A DNA stretch of 64,000 nucleotides from Fidelibacterota bacterium. GTDB taxonomy: Bacteria; Fidelibacterota; UBA8477; JABMPR01. Position 1 is the stretch's first letter, and each line of letters begins with the position of its first letter. The DNA lies in contig JABHBL010000057.1 in the NCBI GenBank assembly GCA_018673925.1, positions 1-64,000 on the forward strand, in the 5' to 3' direction. Positions 35,331 to 45,052 of the stretch are shown here, piece by piece. Made by a program: the position numbers and the translations under genes. Under the pieces are notes generated by a model. The model was not told the origin of the DNA and made no database searches. It worked only from the letters and a program-made list of their open reading frames with translations.

Positions 35331-36125
35331 TTAAATACGCTTTCGTTCTTTTTTGTCATAATCATGGAGCATCCAAACATTGGCTTCAATATAGACACCC
35401 CTGTCATTTTCAAAATCAATCTTAACAGGTGACAGGGCACCTGGAACAATGTAATCCCCGCTGGACTGGAAACTCAAACCGGTCCATTCCTCCCAGGACT
35501 TGATGGTCCCGGGAATGCACATGGCCTCTGGGCATACCTTTAATATTCGTGCCCCCAATCGGTGGTGCACCCGCAACCAGGGATCAAAGGGGAGATCGTC
35601 CTTTGCCCACTCAATATATGTTTCCATGGGGATCAGGGGATAATCACTTTTTTTATTCGGGCGTACTGGCGCTATCAATTTGGTAAGCCCGTGGCTCAAA
35701 CCGATTTCCTGCATGACTTTAATCATTATAGTGCTGAGACCGCCACCTCGATAATCCGGTAGAATTTGGATGGCCAGGGCACTAAAAAGATTGGCTGGCT
35801 TGTCAGCATTTATACCAGTTAGCATGGCCCAGTCCCAGCCGGCATCAGGTAGATCTTCCAGGGCACCATCAAAATGAAGGGGGATGGAATTCCCTACGGC
35901 TATCCATTTCTCAGTCTCTGTTTCTATGAGGGCAAACTGAAATTCCGGGTACTTCTCATGCATGCTATACCAGTTGTTGGCTACAGGGTCATGGTGCATG
36001 AATTCTGGCCAGGATGGTACGGTAACCACATCAGCTGCATCCACAAAACCATCCATATCGCAGGCTTGAATAAACTTAAGATTTCGACTGTCCATTTCAG
36101 TCTGGAGTTGAGGTGATAATTTCAT
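35331..36125 (-). CDS. GNAT-like acetyltransferase
   Basis: The 264-residue protein is soluble. Residues about 115-150 contain an acetyl-CoA loop of the GNAT kind: ALAIQILPDYRGGGLSTIMIKVMQEIGLSHGL, where Arg-Gly-Gly-Gly is the pyrophosphate-binding turn. LGARILKVCPEAMCIPGTIKSWEEWTG follows near the C-terminus, and the whole matches a group of longer bacterial GNAT proteins of unknown substrate. It precedes the ABC ATPase gene by 15 bases on the same strand, so it may modify the exported molecule, although this is only an inference from position. Confidence 0.8.
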   Translation of the reverse strand: MKLSPQLQTEMDSRNLKFIQACDMDGFVDAADVVTVPSWPEFMHHDPVANNWYSMHEKYPEFQFALIETETEKWIAVGNSIPLHFDGALEDLPDAGWDWAMLTGINADKPANLFSALAIQILPDYRGGGLSTIMIKVMQEIGLSHGLTKLIAPVRPNKKSDYPLIPMETYIEWAKDDLPFDPWLRVHHRLGARILKVCPEAMCIPGTIKSWEEWTGLSFQSSGDYIVPGALSPVKIDFENDRGVYIEANVWMLHDYDKKERKRI

Positions 36126-36148
36126 ATGGAGTTCCTACCTGGGGAATA

Positions 36149-36550
36149 TTAGCGGGGTGGTTGCCTGGATTTCATGAATTCTCTTAGCTGTATGTCTTCA
36201 TCCATTATATGATGCAGCACCCATTTGTTCATGAGCAAGCGGAAATTTTCCAGCATTTCACCCATGTGATGTGAGGTAGTGAGATAGTGATTCATCTCTT
36301 TGACAATAGCTTCATGTTTCTCGTGATGTACATCAGCATTGGGATATTGAATTTCCTGCATGAAGAGTTCTTCACGTTCGAAATGATATTTGACATAATC
36401 ATAGAGTTCGCGAATGGTCTGTTTGAGTTCTTCGGCACGACGATTGGGATGATTAAGCTGATCCACCCGATTGGCTATATCGAAGAGCTTCTTGTGGTCT
36501 TCATCAATAAAACCATGATCAATAGACATGTCATCGGTCCACTTAAACAC
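36149..36550 (-). CDS. Bacteriohemerythrin
   Basis: The 133-residue protein is a four-helix hemerythrin domain with the expected di-iron ligands: His19 in DEDH, His56 and Glu60 in HFEREE, His75 and His79 in VHHEKH, and His114 with Asp119 in HHIMDED. Such proteins bind oxygen reversibly, serving oxygen storage, delivery or sensing in the cytoplasm. The N-terminal MFKWTDDMSIDHGFIDEDH is typical of the family. It is followed after 23 bases by the acetyltransferase gene. The upstream 317 bases to the end of recG hold four palindromic repeats. Confidence 0.96.
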   Translation of the reverse strand: MFKWTDDMSIDHGFIDEDHKKLFDIANRVDQLNHPNRRAEELKQTIRELYDYVKYHFEREELFMQEIQYPNADVHHEKHEAIVKEMNHYLTTSHHMGEMLENFRLLMNKWVLHHIMDEDIQLREFMKSRQPPR

Positions 36551-36683
36551 TTCATCCCCTTATATAAACAAATTCCAAAAAAGATAAGCCTGACACGCTA
36601 AAATACCATCTTTGTCATGAAAAGGGTGTGTCGCAGGTCAATCCCAGAACCTGGACTGTGAGTTCACCTACCTGGCCGTAGCT

Positions 36684-36851
36684 GGTCATTGAGTTTATCG
36701 AAATGCGCGAAGGCTGGTAGAAATCTCCTGAATCATACAACAATCCCCTTTGGCTTCGAGAACCTCAACCGCCAGAGTCCCGAACCCGGACATTGAGGCT
36801 CTCGAAATGTCCAGTCCATGGAAAAACACAAGGGTTTCGACAGGCTCAACC
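36684..36851. repeat. Composite palindromic repeats, cluster 6
   Basis: The 317-base gap between recG and the bacteriohemerythrin gene (36551-36867) holds four hairpins. 36684-36708 has decayed arms GGTCATT/AATGCGC and loop GAGTTTATCGA. 36752-36770 has arms GGCT/AACC and loop TCGAGAACCTC. 36788-36812 has perfect GGACATT/AATGTCC arms and loop GAGGCTCTCGA. 36833-36851 has arms GGTT/AACC and loop TCGACAGGCTC. GCCGG or GCCAG follows two of them. No gene is visible in the gap. Confidence 0.9.
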
Positions 36852-36867
36852 GCCGGAGATTGAGTGT

Positions 36868-38946
36868 TTACCCTATCCCCGCCATACTTGAAAGGTCAGA
36901 GAATCGATCCCTCACAATATTCCGCAGATCATCATGGGGACCCTTTCGAAGATGCGGATCATCATGGATCAGCGCAAAAGCTGCTTTGCGGGCCTGCTTA
37001 AGAATGTCCCCATCCCAGAGAATATTGGCAATTTTAAGTGCTGGCAAACCAGACTGCCGTGTTCCAAAGATATCACCGGCTCCCCGGAGACGTAAATCCT
37101 CTTCAGCGATCCGAAAACCATCTGTGGTTTCCACCATAATGGCCAGCCTATCCAGAGAGTCTGCATTCATATTGCGATGCACCAACACACAAACGCCGCG
37201 ATGCTCACCGCGACCAATACGACCTCTTAACTGATGCAACTGGGCCAGACCAAAACGTTCGGCATTCTCAATCATCATCACCGTCGCGTTGGGGATATCT
37301 ATTCCAACCTCGATGACTGTGGTACTCACCAGCAGTTGGATTTCATTCCGCGAGAAGGCCTGCATGATGCTGTCCTTCTCATCGGCCTTCATGCGACCGT
37401 GAAGCAATGCCGCCTTAAAGCCCTTAAACTGATGCTGAAGTTTCTCAAATCCTTCAGTGGCGGCCTCCAGATCTATTTTTTCTGATTCTTCAATAAGAGG
37501 AAACACCACGAAAGCCTGACGACCTGCCTTGAGTTCGTCCTGAATAAAGCCATAAACCTTGGGCAAAGCATGAACATCAACTTTGCGGGTGATTATTTTT
37601 TGCCGGCCGGCTGGGAGCTCATCAATAATGGATACGGCCAGATCACCAAATAGAGTCATGGACAGGGTGCGGGGGATGGGTGTGGCTGTCATTACTAACA
37701 CATCAGCCTCAGCTGCCTTCTCCAGGAGTTCACCACGCTGTAAAACACCAAAACGGTGTTGCTCATCAATGACCACAAGCTGCAGGTTTTGAAAATGAAC
37801 CTTGCCCTGGATTAAGGCATGAGTTCCAATAGCCACATGGTAATAACCTTCTTTCAAGGCCTTGACTAAATCCCGTTTTTGAGCTGCCGTTTGAGATCCG
37901 GTGAGCAGGACCACCCTGATGGGTGTTCCTTCAAAAAAGCTGGTGGCATTCTTATAGTGCTGTTCCGCCAGAATCTCCGTAGGCGCCATAATGGCGGACT
38001 GATAACCATTGCCTGCCGTAATGGCTGCGGCCAGGAGGGCGATAACGGTTTTTCCAGAACCCACATCTCCCTGGAGCAGACGATTCATGGGATGGGAGGA
38101 TTTGAGGTCATCCCAGATTTCGGTCATAACCCGTTTCTGGGCACCAGTGAGTTCATAGGGTAATTTTTTGTATTGGGGCTCGATATACTCACCAAATCCC
38201 TCAAATCGATTGACTTTGACCTTTTCCACCATGGACTGACGACGGATGGCCAGAAACAGCTGCATTAAAAATAGCTCGTTAAATTTGAGACGATGCTGGG
38301 CTTTTTTCAGGCTTTCCATGTCTTCAGGAAAATGAATATCCCGGATGGCATCTCCCAGATCCATGAGTTCATTCTCTTTGCGCAGGTCCTGGGGGAGGAA
38401 ATCCATGATCTTGGATTCAATCCCATCAACGAGGGGTCTCAGGAGTCGTCGAAATCCCCGGCTATCCAGACCGACGGACTGCAATTTTTGTCCAGAGGGA
38501 TAGAGGGGCACCACAATACCGGTATTAATGGGGTTGGTGCCTTCTTCATTGAGGATGTCGAAGTCGGGATGGACCATTTGGAAGCCACCATAGAAATCGA
38601 TTTTGCCACTGACGGCCACCACATCGCCTTTTTTGAAACGTTTTTGTATCCAATTGGCCCCGTTGAACCAACGGCATTTGAGAAAACCACGTTCATCAGC
38701 TACGACCATTTCAAAATAGGAGCGTTTGCGACCGCGACGCATTTGTGTGCCCGTCACTTTACCCACGATGGTGGCTTGTTTGTCTTTTTGAAGCTCTGTG
38801 GTATAGGAAACCGTGGACCGATCCAGATAGCGTCTGGGGAAATGCTCGAGGAGATCATTGACTGAAAACAGACCGGCCTCGTTGAGGGCTTCAACTTTTC
38901 GGTCACCAACGCCTTTAAGGCTGGATATGAGGGCATCATGTCGCAT
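36868..38946 (-). CDS. recG: ATP-dependent DNA helicase RecG
   Basis: The 692-residue protein has the complete RecG layout. A wedge/OB-fold domain lies at about residues 55-160 ([19 protein letters not shown]). Helicase motif I GDVGSGKT is at 293-300, motif II DEQH at 394-397, then [19 protein letters not shown], and [18 protein letters not shown] with [12 protein letters not shown] at the end of the second RecA-like domain. It remodels stalled replication forks and Holliday junctions. The length is normal. Repeat clusters lie on both sides of this gene. Confidence 0.98.
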   Translation of the reverse strand: MRHDALISSLKGVGDRKVEALNEAGLFSVNDLLEHFPRRYLDRSTVSYTTELQKDKQATIVGKVTGTQMRRGRKRSYFEMVVADERGFLKCRWFNGANWIQKRFKKGDVVAVSGKIDFYGGFQMVHPDFDILNEEGTNPINTGIVVPLYPSGQKLQSVGLDSRGFRRLLRPLVDGIESKIMDFLPQDLRKENELMDLGDAIRDIHFPEDMESLKKAQHRLKFNELFLMQLFLAIRRQSMVEKVKVNRFEGFGEYIEPQYKKLPYELTGAQKRVMTEIWDDLKSSHPMNRLLQGDVGSGKTVIALLAAAITAGNGYQSAIMAPTEILAEQHYKNATSFFEGTPIRVVLLTGSQTAAQKRDLVKALKEGYYHVAIGTHALIQGKVHFQNLQLVVIDEQHRFGVLQRGELLEKAAEADVLVMTATPIPRTLSMTLFGDLAVSIIDELPAGRQKIITRKVDVHALPKVYGFIQDELKAGRQAFVVFPLIEESEKIDLEAATEGFEKLQHQFKGFKAALLHGRMKADEKDSIMQAFSRNEIQLLVSTTVIEVGIDIPNATVMMIENAERFGLAQLHQLRGRIGRGEHRGVCVLVHRNMNADSLDRLAIMVETTDGFRIAEEDLRLRGAGDIFGTRQSGLPALKIANILWDGDILKQARKAAFALIHDDPHLRKGPHDDLRNIVRDRFSDLSSMAGIG

Positions 38947-38999
38947 AGAAAATCAATTTAAGCGGGGGTATGATAATCGAAACTTGAAAGTTACACGAT

Positions 39000-39148
39000 G
39001 GCTGAGGTTCTCGAAGCCATCACCCCCTTTCACCAAAGGTTGGACATTTCGAGGGCCTCAATGTCCCGACGGGCAGTGCAGCCGAAGCTGGACATTGAGC
39101 CTGCTTGTGGGGCTGTAGCTTGGCGAGCGAAGACCCATCGAAATGCAC
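39000..39148. repeat. Composite palindromic repeats, cluster 7, one interrupted
   Basis: The 329-base gap between recG and the SRPBCC gene (38947-39275) holds a 67-base pair of hairpins and one broken copy. 39000-39018 has arms GGCT/AGCC and loop GAGGTTCTCGA. 39042-39066 has perfect GGACATT/AATGTCC arms and loop TCGAGGGCCTC. At 39090-39148, GGACATT-GAGCCTG and TCGA-AATG are separated by 34 extra bases, as if the loop had received an insertion. The spacer of the first pair shares TTTCACCAA with the cluster at 12842. The remaining bases up to 39275 hold only a ribosome site. Confidence 0.88.
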
Positions 39149-39275
39149 GGAGGCTGGAGTACCTAAATTGGTCGTCTACTCTTGTGCCCTTGTATAAGTA
39201 TCCAGAAATTCTAGATTTTAGCACATCAAACAATTTTACGGCTGATGGTTGACCATTTTATAGGGAGATCCTGTT

Positions 39276-39698
39276 GTGCTCATCAATAAAACGCTATCTA
39301 TAGCAAGAGATACTCAAACCATCTGGGATTTCTGGTTGGATGTGAGCAATGATACCAAATGGCGGGGTGGTATCACCAAGGCAGAGTGGACTTCTCCACC
39401 ACCCCATGGTGTTGGATCAACTGGTGAGCACACCCACAAGGATACTGGTATCCTGAAATGGGAGATGACCCAACTGGATGATGGCCACAGTTTTGAATTC
39501 AAACACACTGAAGGTGCACTCAAGGGCTCCATCGCCTTCTTTCAGGTAGAACCCGAGGATGTTGGTAGTCGGGTGACTGTTCAGATGCGTCTTTCTGGAC
39601 CTATAGTTATGCGCATCATGATGCTCTTTATGGGGGGGATGATGAGGAGGGGTGTCAGGGGTGACCTACAAAAACTTAAAGAAATTTTAGAGGGTTGA
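39276..39698 (+). CDS. SRPBCC/polyketide-cyclase-like protein
   Basis: The 140-residue protein shows the START/SRPBCC fold pattern: SIARDTQTIWDFWLDVSNDTKWRGGITKAEWTSP at the start, then alternating strands ending in a long C-terminal helix (RRGVRGDLQKLKEIL). These small proteins form a hydrophobic pocket for lipids or aromatic compounds. The start is GTG at 39276, preceded by AGGGAG. The thioesterase gene begins 1 base after its stop, so the two are coupled. No ligand can be inferred. Confidence 0.85.
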   Translation: MLINKTLSIARDTQTIWDFWLDVSNDTKWRGGITKAEWTSPPPHGVGSTGEHTHKDTGILKWEMTQLDDGHSFEFKHTEGALKGSIAFFQVEPEDVGSRVTVQMRLSGPIVMRIMMLFMGGMMRRGVRGDLQKLKEILEG

Positions 39699-39699
39699 G

Positions 39700-40119
39700 A
39701 TGAAGCAACTGCTATATGAAGCATTCCCCGTTCAAACCTATGATAAGATCCGTTATGGTGATACTGATACTCAGGGACATGTGAACAACGCCACGATGGC
39801 GACCTTTCTTGAAACGGGTCGTGTAGAGATCCTATACGGTGTGGAGCACCCCGTGCTTGCAGAAAACTGCAGCTTTGTGGTGGCCTCTTTAAAGGTGGAC
39901 TACCTCACGGAGGTCACCTGGCCAGGAACTGTAGAGATCGGTACTGGTGTCATCAAGGTGGGCAACAGTTCCATCCATTTCTATCAGCAAATTTTTCAAA
40001 ACGATATTTGCGTAGCCAGGGCCGAGACTGTCAGCGTCCAGGTGCTCAACCAGACCGGCAAGAGCAATCCTCTATCCGAAACAGCTCGACAAACACTCCG
40101 GAACTGGCTGCTCCTTTGA
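39700..40119 (+). CDS. Acyl-CoA thioesterase, hotdog fold (4HBT)
   Basis: The 139-residue protein carries the 4-hydroxybenzoyl-CoA thioesterase pattern: KIRYGDTDTQGHVNNATMATFLETGRVEIL, with the conserved Asp, His, Asn-Asn and Glu positions. It likely cleaves acyl-CoA esters in the cytoplasm. GAGGG lies just before the ATG, inside the end of the preceding SRPBCC gene. The SRPBCC, thioesterase and dehydrogenase genes that follow each other here may form a small operon of lipid or aromatic metabolism. Confidence 0.93.
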   Translation: MKQLLYEAFPVQTYDKIRYGDTDTQGHVNNATMATFLETGRVEILYGVEHPVLAENCSFVVASLKVDYLTEVTWPGTVEIGTGVIKVGNSSIHFYQQIFQNDICVARAETVSVQVLNQTGKSNPLSETARQTLRNWLLL

Positions 40120-40168
40120 AGCAGTCCAGTTGGAAATTAGAATTAATCAGTAACCCGTGAAGGAACAC

Positions 40169-41110
40169 ATGAAAGCAGTCATCTGCACCAGATATGGACC
40201 CCCTGAAGTCCTTGAGATTCAGGATATTGAAAAACCGACACCTCGCGACAATGAGGTGTTGATAAAGATTCGTGCCACCACAGTCCACATTGGCGATACA
40301 AAAATCCGTAGTTTTAAACCTGGTATGGGCAAGGTTCAGGATTTCTTTTTCAAACCAATGATGCGCTTTATGCTTGGTTTCAGAGGACCACGTAAAAAGA
40401 TCCTGGGGATGGAGCTGGCTGGAGAAATTGAAGCAACGGGTAAGTCTGTCACCCTATTCAAGCCCGGGGAAAAAGTCTTTGCCGCCACCGAAATGAATTT
40501 TGGTGGATATGCTGAGTATATATGCCTCCCAGAAAACAGTGTGGTCGCAACCATACCAGCAGGCATGTCCTATGAAGAGGCTGCACCCATTTCTAATGGT
40601 GGTATCACGGCCCTGCGGTTTCTAAGAATTGCCAAACTTCAGAAAAAGCAAAAGATTCTTATCTATGGTGCCTCAGGCAGCGTGGGAACCTTTACCACTC
40701 AGCTGGCCAAAACCATGAGTGCAGAGATAACGGGTGTCTGTAGCACCACAAACATGGCTATGGTACAGTCGCTGGGTGCAGACCAGGTTATTGATTATAC
40801 ACAGGAAGATTTCACCAAAACCACTGAGAAGTATGACGTTGTTTTTGATGCTGTGGGCAAGGCGTCACCATCTGACTGTAAAAGCATCTTAAAACCTGGG
40901 GGTGTTTATCTGAATGTTCTCAGATCATCGGGAGGTTTGAAATTGAAACTGGAAGAGCTCCAGTTCCTCCAGAACCTCATGGAAAAGGGTCAATTTACAT
41001 CCGTGATTGATAAACGCTTTACCCTTGATCAAATTGTTGAAGCACACCACTATGTGGATAAAGGACATAAAAAAGGTAATGTGGTTATTACTGTGGGGTC
41101 AGAAAGCTAG
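40169..41110 (+). CDS. Zinc-independent quinone oxidoreductase-like dehydrogenase (MDR family)
   Basis: The ATG at 40169 is chosen over the in-frame GTG at 40157 because GAAGGA lies 4 bases before it. The 313-residue protein follows the medium-chain dehydrogenase pattern: MKAVICTRYGPPEVLEI at the start, GMELAGEIEATGKSVTLFKPGEKVFA in the catalytic domain, and the NADPH loop GASGSVGTFTTQLAK. The zinc ligands of alcohol dehydrogenases are missing, so it is of the quinone-oxidoreductase kind (compare NAD(P)-dependent alcohol dehydrogenase annotations in this group). Its substrate is unknown. Confidence 0.93.
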   Translation: MKAVICTRYGPPEVLEIQDIEKPTPRDNEVLIKIRATTVHIGDTKIRSFKPGMGKVQDFFFKPMMRFMLGFRGPRKKILGMELAGEIEATGKSVTLFKPGEKVFAATEMNFGGYAEYICLPENSVVATIPAGMSYEEAAPISNGGITALRFLRIAKLQKKQKILIYGASGSVGTFTTQLAKTMSAEITGVCSTTNMAMVQSLGADQVIDYTQEDFTKTTEKYDVVFDAVGKASPSDCKSILKPGGVYLNVLRSSGGLKLKLEELQFLQNLMEKGQFTSVIDKRFTLDQIVEAHHYVDKGHKKGNVVITVGSES

Positions 41111-41155
41111 CAAAGACCATTCTGTTAAATTGAACGAAAAATTATACCTGAGGAT

Positions 41156-41677
41156 ATGATGGATTTTTATGATTTGATCAAAAATCGAGAAAGTGTCAGG
41201 GATTATAATCCAAATAGAACAATAGACCTGGTTGTGTTAAATCGAATATTAAATGCTGGTAGATTAGCCCCGTCCGCATCCAATAGGCAACCCTGGACGT
41301 TTCTGCTTGTTTCATCGCCGGAAAAACTCGAGGAGATACGTCCCTGCTATGAACAACCCTGGTTTCAAAACGCTCCCCATATTCTGATAATTATTGGGGA
41401 TAAATCAAAGTCCTGGGTCCGGTCATATGATGGCTACAATTCAATTGAAACCGATCTAGCGATAGTCATGGATCACATAATTTTGGCGGCAGAAAATGAA
41501 AATGTCGGAACCTGCTGGATTGAAGCATATGATCCAAAAATGCTGTCTGATGCACTTTCACTCAAAGAAAATGAAGTGGTATATTCGATCACGCCTTTAG
41601 GATATCAAAATGACGGGTATAAAAAACTGGCGAACAAACAGAGGAAACCCTTAGAAGATATCCTGAAAATAATTTAG
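41156..41677 (+). CDS. Nitroreductase-family flavoprotein
   Basis: The 173-residue protein has the FMN-binding nitroreductase pattern: MDFYDLIKNRESVRDYNPNR at the N-terminus, AGRLAPSASNRQPWTFLLVSS for the FMN phosphate and ring contacts, and AAENENVGTCWIEAYDPK with late SITPLGY. These enzymes use NAD(P)H to reduce quinones, nitro groups or similar compounds. Two adjacent ATG codons (41156 and 41159) follow GAGGA. It stands between the MDR dehydrogenase and saccharopine-dehydrogenase-like genes on the same strand. Confidence 0.95.
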   Translation: MMDFYDLIKNRESVRDYNPNRTIDLVVLNRILNAGRLAPSASNRQPWTFLLVSSPEKLEEIRPCYEQPWFQNAPHILIIIGDKSKSWVRSYDGYNSIETDLAIVMDHIILAAENENVGTCWIEAYDPKMLSDALSLKENEVVYSITPLGYQNDGYKKLANKQRKPLEDILKII

Positions 41678-41738
41678 TCTCTTTTAACCAGAGGACTGAG
41701 TATAACACCAAAAGCCTTAGACAGATGGGGAGATCGCT

Positions 41739-42869
41739 TTGAGTAAAATAGTCGTTCTGGGTTGTGGGGCAGTGGGCAGGCACATGGCCATTGATCTATG
41801 TAAGCATCCTGGCTACGAAGTCATCTCGGTGGATGTCAATCAGAAGGCCCTGGAACACCTGGCAAAAGAACATCCCATCCAGATCCGAGTAGAAGACCTT
41901 TCCACCGAGGCTGGAGTCACGCGGGCCATTGCCGATGCGGATATCGTCATCGGTTCCGTGCCATACTCAATTGGATACGCCATGCTTGAAACGGTCATTC
42001 GCGCCGGCAAAAATATCGTAGATATCTCGTATTTCCAGGAAGACCCCTTTGGGCTGGACGAACTGGCGAAAGCCAATGGAGTCACTGCTGTTGTTGACTG
42101 CGGGGTGGTGCCAGGTATGGCCAACATCATTTTGGGATATCACACCCGGAAAATGAAAGTGAGCAAATATGAATGCTACGTTGGTGGTATTCCAAAGTCG
42201 AGGAATGTACCTTTTGAGTATAAATCGCCTTTCCCAGTCCTCGAGGTACTTGAAGAGTATGCAGAAACCGGTAGAATGGTTGAGGATGGAGAGCTGGTCG
42301 TTAAACCAATGCTCTCTGAAACCATGACCATTGATATCGATAAGGTGGGCACCCTGGCATGTCTCAACTCTGATGGTCTCAGAACTCTGATCCGCACAAT
42401 GGACATCCCCAACATGTTTGAGAAGACCCTTCGATATCCAGGACACGTTGAACAAATGCGCATTTTCATGGAGACTGGATTCTTCAGCATGAACTCAATT
42501 CAGGTGAAAGGAGCTTCGGCACGGCCAATAGATATGACAGCATCACTGCTTTCCCCGCTCTGGAAATACGAACCCGGTGAGGCTGATCTCACTGTCATGA
42601 GGTTGAAAATTTCTGGGGTGGAAGACAGAAACCCCGTAACATTCACTTACGACATGTGTGATGAATACGATCCCAGGACAGAGACCCTATCAATGGCAAA
42701 AACGACCGGGTATACTTGTACTGCGGTTACCAAATTAGTGCTTGAAGGTAACTATTCTCGAATAGGGATCAGCCCTCCCGAGTTTATCGGTGCCGAGGAA
42801 GGGTGCTGGAGGCGCGTTGAGCAATATTTGAAAGAGCGGGGGGTTCGATGCACCCTGGAAACATCGTGA
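41739..42869 (+). CDS. Saccharopine dehydrogenase-like NAD(P)-binding protein
   Basis: The start is TTG at 41739, which places the first strand right at the N-terminus (MSKIVVLGCGAVGRHMAIDL, glycine motif at residues 8-13). The 376-residue protein follows the saccharopine dehydrogenase/carboxynorspermidine synthase pattern: SVPYSIGYAMLETVIRAGKNIVDISYF, then VVDCGVVPGMANIILG and a long C-terminal substrate domain. It may take part in lysine or polyamine metabolism, but close homologues in this group are often unassigned. No lysine or spermidine genes are nearby. Confidence 0.9.
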   Translation: MSKIVVLGCGAVGRHMAIDLCKHPGYEVISVDVNQKALEHLAKEHPIQIRVEDLSTEAGVTRAIADADIVIGSVPYSIGYAMLETVIRAGKNIVDISYFQEDPFGLDELAKANGVTAVVDCGVVPGMANIILGYHTRKMKVSKYECYVGGIPKSRNVPFEYKSPFPVLEVLEEYAETGRMVEDGELVVKPMLSETMTIDIDKVGTLACLNSDGLRTLIRTMDIPNMFEKTLRYPGHVEQMRIFMETGFFSMNSIQVKGASARPIDMTASLLSPLWKYEPGEADLTVMRLKISGVEDRNPVTFTYDMCDEYDPRTETLSMAKTTGYTCTAVTKLVLEGNYSRIGISPPEFIGAEEGCWRRVEQYLKERGVRCTLETS

Positions 42870-42966
42870 TTTACTGGGGGTTTTGATAGACCATAGCAGT
42901 AGAAACGTTTTCTAGAAGTAATAGAAGCGGGGGGGAAATTAGACACACTTTAGAAATGAGGGAATT

Positions 42967-43701
42967 ATGAAACATTTAGCTTTTTTACTCATCCCAATGT
43001 TATTGCTTGCTGGAGATCTGGACCGGCTAAGTATTGAGGTTTATGGATCGGCCAACATTGATGTTCGGGCCGATGCAGTTTCCATTGTATTTGGTGTCTC
43101 AGAAACAGGCAAATCGCTTGATGACGCCTACAACAAAATGAAAAAACAGGTGGATGATACGATAGATAAACTCAAGAAATATCAAGCCAAACCCGAGAAT
43201 GTATTCATCTCTGATTTTCAGAGTGGTGAAAACTATTGGGGTGGGTCTCCTTTTACCAAGACTGATGACTATAAGGCCTCAACTACCGTTACCATCACTG
43301 ATTTGCCTGTGAGTCATGTTGAATCAATCATATTGGAACTGGGCAGAAACGAAATCGAGGATATCCTGAATGTGACATACTCCTCTTCTGCTGCCAATGA
43401 GACAAAGAAGATAGCTCGACAAAAAGCCCTGGAAGCTACAAAGTCTAAAGCTCAGGAAATGGCGAAAGCAATGTCCATAAAAGTCGGACCGGTGACGAAG
43501 ATTGAGGAATTGATTCCCCAAAATTCAGCGATTGGGGGTGTGAAGTTTGCCTCCAGGGGGATGCTTCATGAACAATATGCTTCTCCATTTAATTCCAGCT
43601 TCAGCATGAAGGATGATACTGACGAAGTAATTTCAAGATTTTATCCTCGAAAAATATCCATAGAACAGCATGTAAGGGTTGTTTTTCAAATAGTTCAGTA
43701 G
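42967..43701 (+). CDS. Exported SIMPL-domain protein (DUF541)
   Basis: The 244-residue protein has a short signal peptide (MKHLAFLLIPMLLLAG). The SIMPL/DUF541 pattern follows: LSIEVYGSANIDVRADAVSIVFGVSETGKSLDDAYNKM, then YKASTTVTITDL and the conserved C-terminal RQKALEATKSKAQEMAKAM. Members are periplasmic or secreted and of unsettled function. GAGGGA precedes the ATG. The gene is separated from its neighbours by 97 and 73 bases. Confidence 0.93.
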   Translation: MKHLAFLLIPMLLLAGDLDRLSIEVYGSANIDVRADAVSIVFGVSETGKSLDDAYNKMKKQVDDTIDKLKKYQAKPENVFISDFQSGENYWGGSPFTKTDDYKASTTVTITDLPVSHVESIILELGRNEIEDILNVTYSSSAANETKKIARQKALEATKSKAQEMAKAMSIKVGPVTKIEELIPQNSAIGGVKFASRGMLHEQYASPFNSSFSMKDDTDEVISRFYPRKISIEQHVRVVFQIVQ

Positions 43702-43774
43702 GTGCCAGAAAAACGTTTGTGGTTGTGTCACTACCTAGGGATAGCTTTCAGGAGGCGATGGTGAAGCGGAAGGG

Positions 43775-44902
43775 ATGGACAGTAATATGAAAATTTGCCC
43801 CGTAAATTCAGACCGTGAACGACTTGAGTTCATCGAGTTTCCTTATGAATTATATCGCCATGATCCGGTGTGGGTTCCCCAATTGCGGAGTGAACAACGC
43901 AAGCAATTTGATGTGAGAACCAATCCTTTTCTTGAACATTGTGACTTCCAACTCTTCCTGTTAAAAGATCAGGATAAAACCATTGGACGTATCGCTGCTT
44001 TTATTGACAACATAGCAGTTGATTTCTGGAAAGAACGAATTGGCCACTTCGGTTACTTCGAATGTCTCCCAGACAAGACAGCATCAGGACTGTTGCTGGA
44101 AGCAGCCAAGAATTGGTTGAAAGAAAGGCGCTGCACCCTCATGCGTGGACCCTGGAGTTTTGTTTCACAGGAAATCGGTATGGTGATGGAAGGCTTTGAA
44201 CCATCCCCGGTTCTCATGGCTCCCTACAACCCACCTTATTATAGTGAATTCATGAGTGATTTTGGGCTACACAAAGCCAAGGATCTTTTATGCTGGTCTA
44301 TCTCAATGGCAGAAGGTTATAAAATCCCTCAGCGTATCCTGAACCTGACTGATGCAGTGTCCAAACGCTACGGAGTCAGCATTCGACCCATGGATATGAA
44401 GCAATATGATCGCGATGTTGATATTTTCACTGAACTCTCCAACAAGAGCATTGTGGCAAACTGGGGCTTCTCTCCTGTGACTGAAGCCGAGGCCAATGCC
44501 ATTGCACAGGATATGAAGCAAATCATACAGCCAAAGGGGGTGCTCTTTGCCGAGGATAAGGATGGGCGTCCCATCGGATTTGCAGTGGCCCTCCCGGATA
44601 TCAATCATCTGCTCAAGGGATTGAAGGGACGCTTGTTTCCCTTTGGGTTTATCAAGCTGCTGTGGGGAATTTCGCGGCTCCGGCGATATCGTATGTTCGC
44701 CCTGGGGGTTATCCCTGAATTTCAGGGCAAAGCCGTGGACAGCCTGCTTTACCGGGCCCTCTATGAATCCCTCAATGCACCGGATATGTGGATGGAGATA
44801 AACTACGTGTTGGAAGACAACTGGCCCATGGTCAATGCCATCGAAAAGCTGGGAGCCAAGCCCTTGCGACGATATCGTGTATATGATTTGGATATCAGTT
44901 AG
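43775..44902 (+). CDS. Large GNAT-like N-acetyltransferase
   Basis: The 375-residue soluble protein resembles long GNAT-like proteins often annotated only as N-acetyltransferase or hypothetical. The first half has RRCTLMRGPWSFVSQEIGMVMEGF and PYNPPYYSEFMSDFGLHKAKDLLCW. The second half has an acetyl-CoA-like segment, MFALGVIPEFQGKAVDSLLYRALYE, and ends ENWPMVNAIEKLGAKPLRRYRVY as in GNAT domains. A second, overlapping-looking acetyltransferase domain is possible. The substrate is unknown. The 150 bases that follow contain only the next ribosome site. Confidence 0.82.
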   Translation: MDSNMKICPVNSDRERLEFIEFPYELYRHDPVWVPQLRSEQRKQFDVRTNPFLEHCDFQLFLLKDQDKTIGRIAAFIDNIAVDFWKERIGHFGYFECLPDKTASGLLLEAAKNWLKERRCTLMRGPWSFVSQEIGMVMEGFEPSPVLMAPYNPPYYSEFMSDFGLHKAKDLLCWSISMAEGYKIPQRILNLTDAVSKRYGVSIRPMDMKQYDRDVDIFTELSNKSIVANWGFSPVTEAEANAIAQDMKQIIQPKGVLFAEDKDGRPIGFAVALPDINHLLKGLKGRLFPFGFIKLLWGISRLRRYRMFALGVIPEFQGKAVDSLLYRALYESLNAPDMWMEINYVLEDNWPMVNAIEKLGAKPLRRYRVYDLDIS

Positions 44903-45052
44903 TTTAAAGTGTTCCTTATTCTGAAAATCCAGGTTTAACAGCCTGGCACAATTGAAAGGTTGATCTTGGAAAAGAAACCTATGTCGGTTGCGAATGTTTT
45001 TATAACATCCTTCCTGGACCTACCATGCCTTTTAACCCATAGGAAATAGAAG

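Noticed and set aside
38293-38865. A 190-residue open frame on the plus strand within recG.
   Set aside because: It is the shadow of the RecG reading frame on the other strand; RecG is fully conserved here.
41967-42455. A 162-residue open frame on the minus strand within the saccharopine-dehydrogenase-like gene.
   Set aside because: The plus-strand protein has clear family motifs over the same bases, and the minus frame has none.
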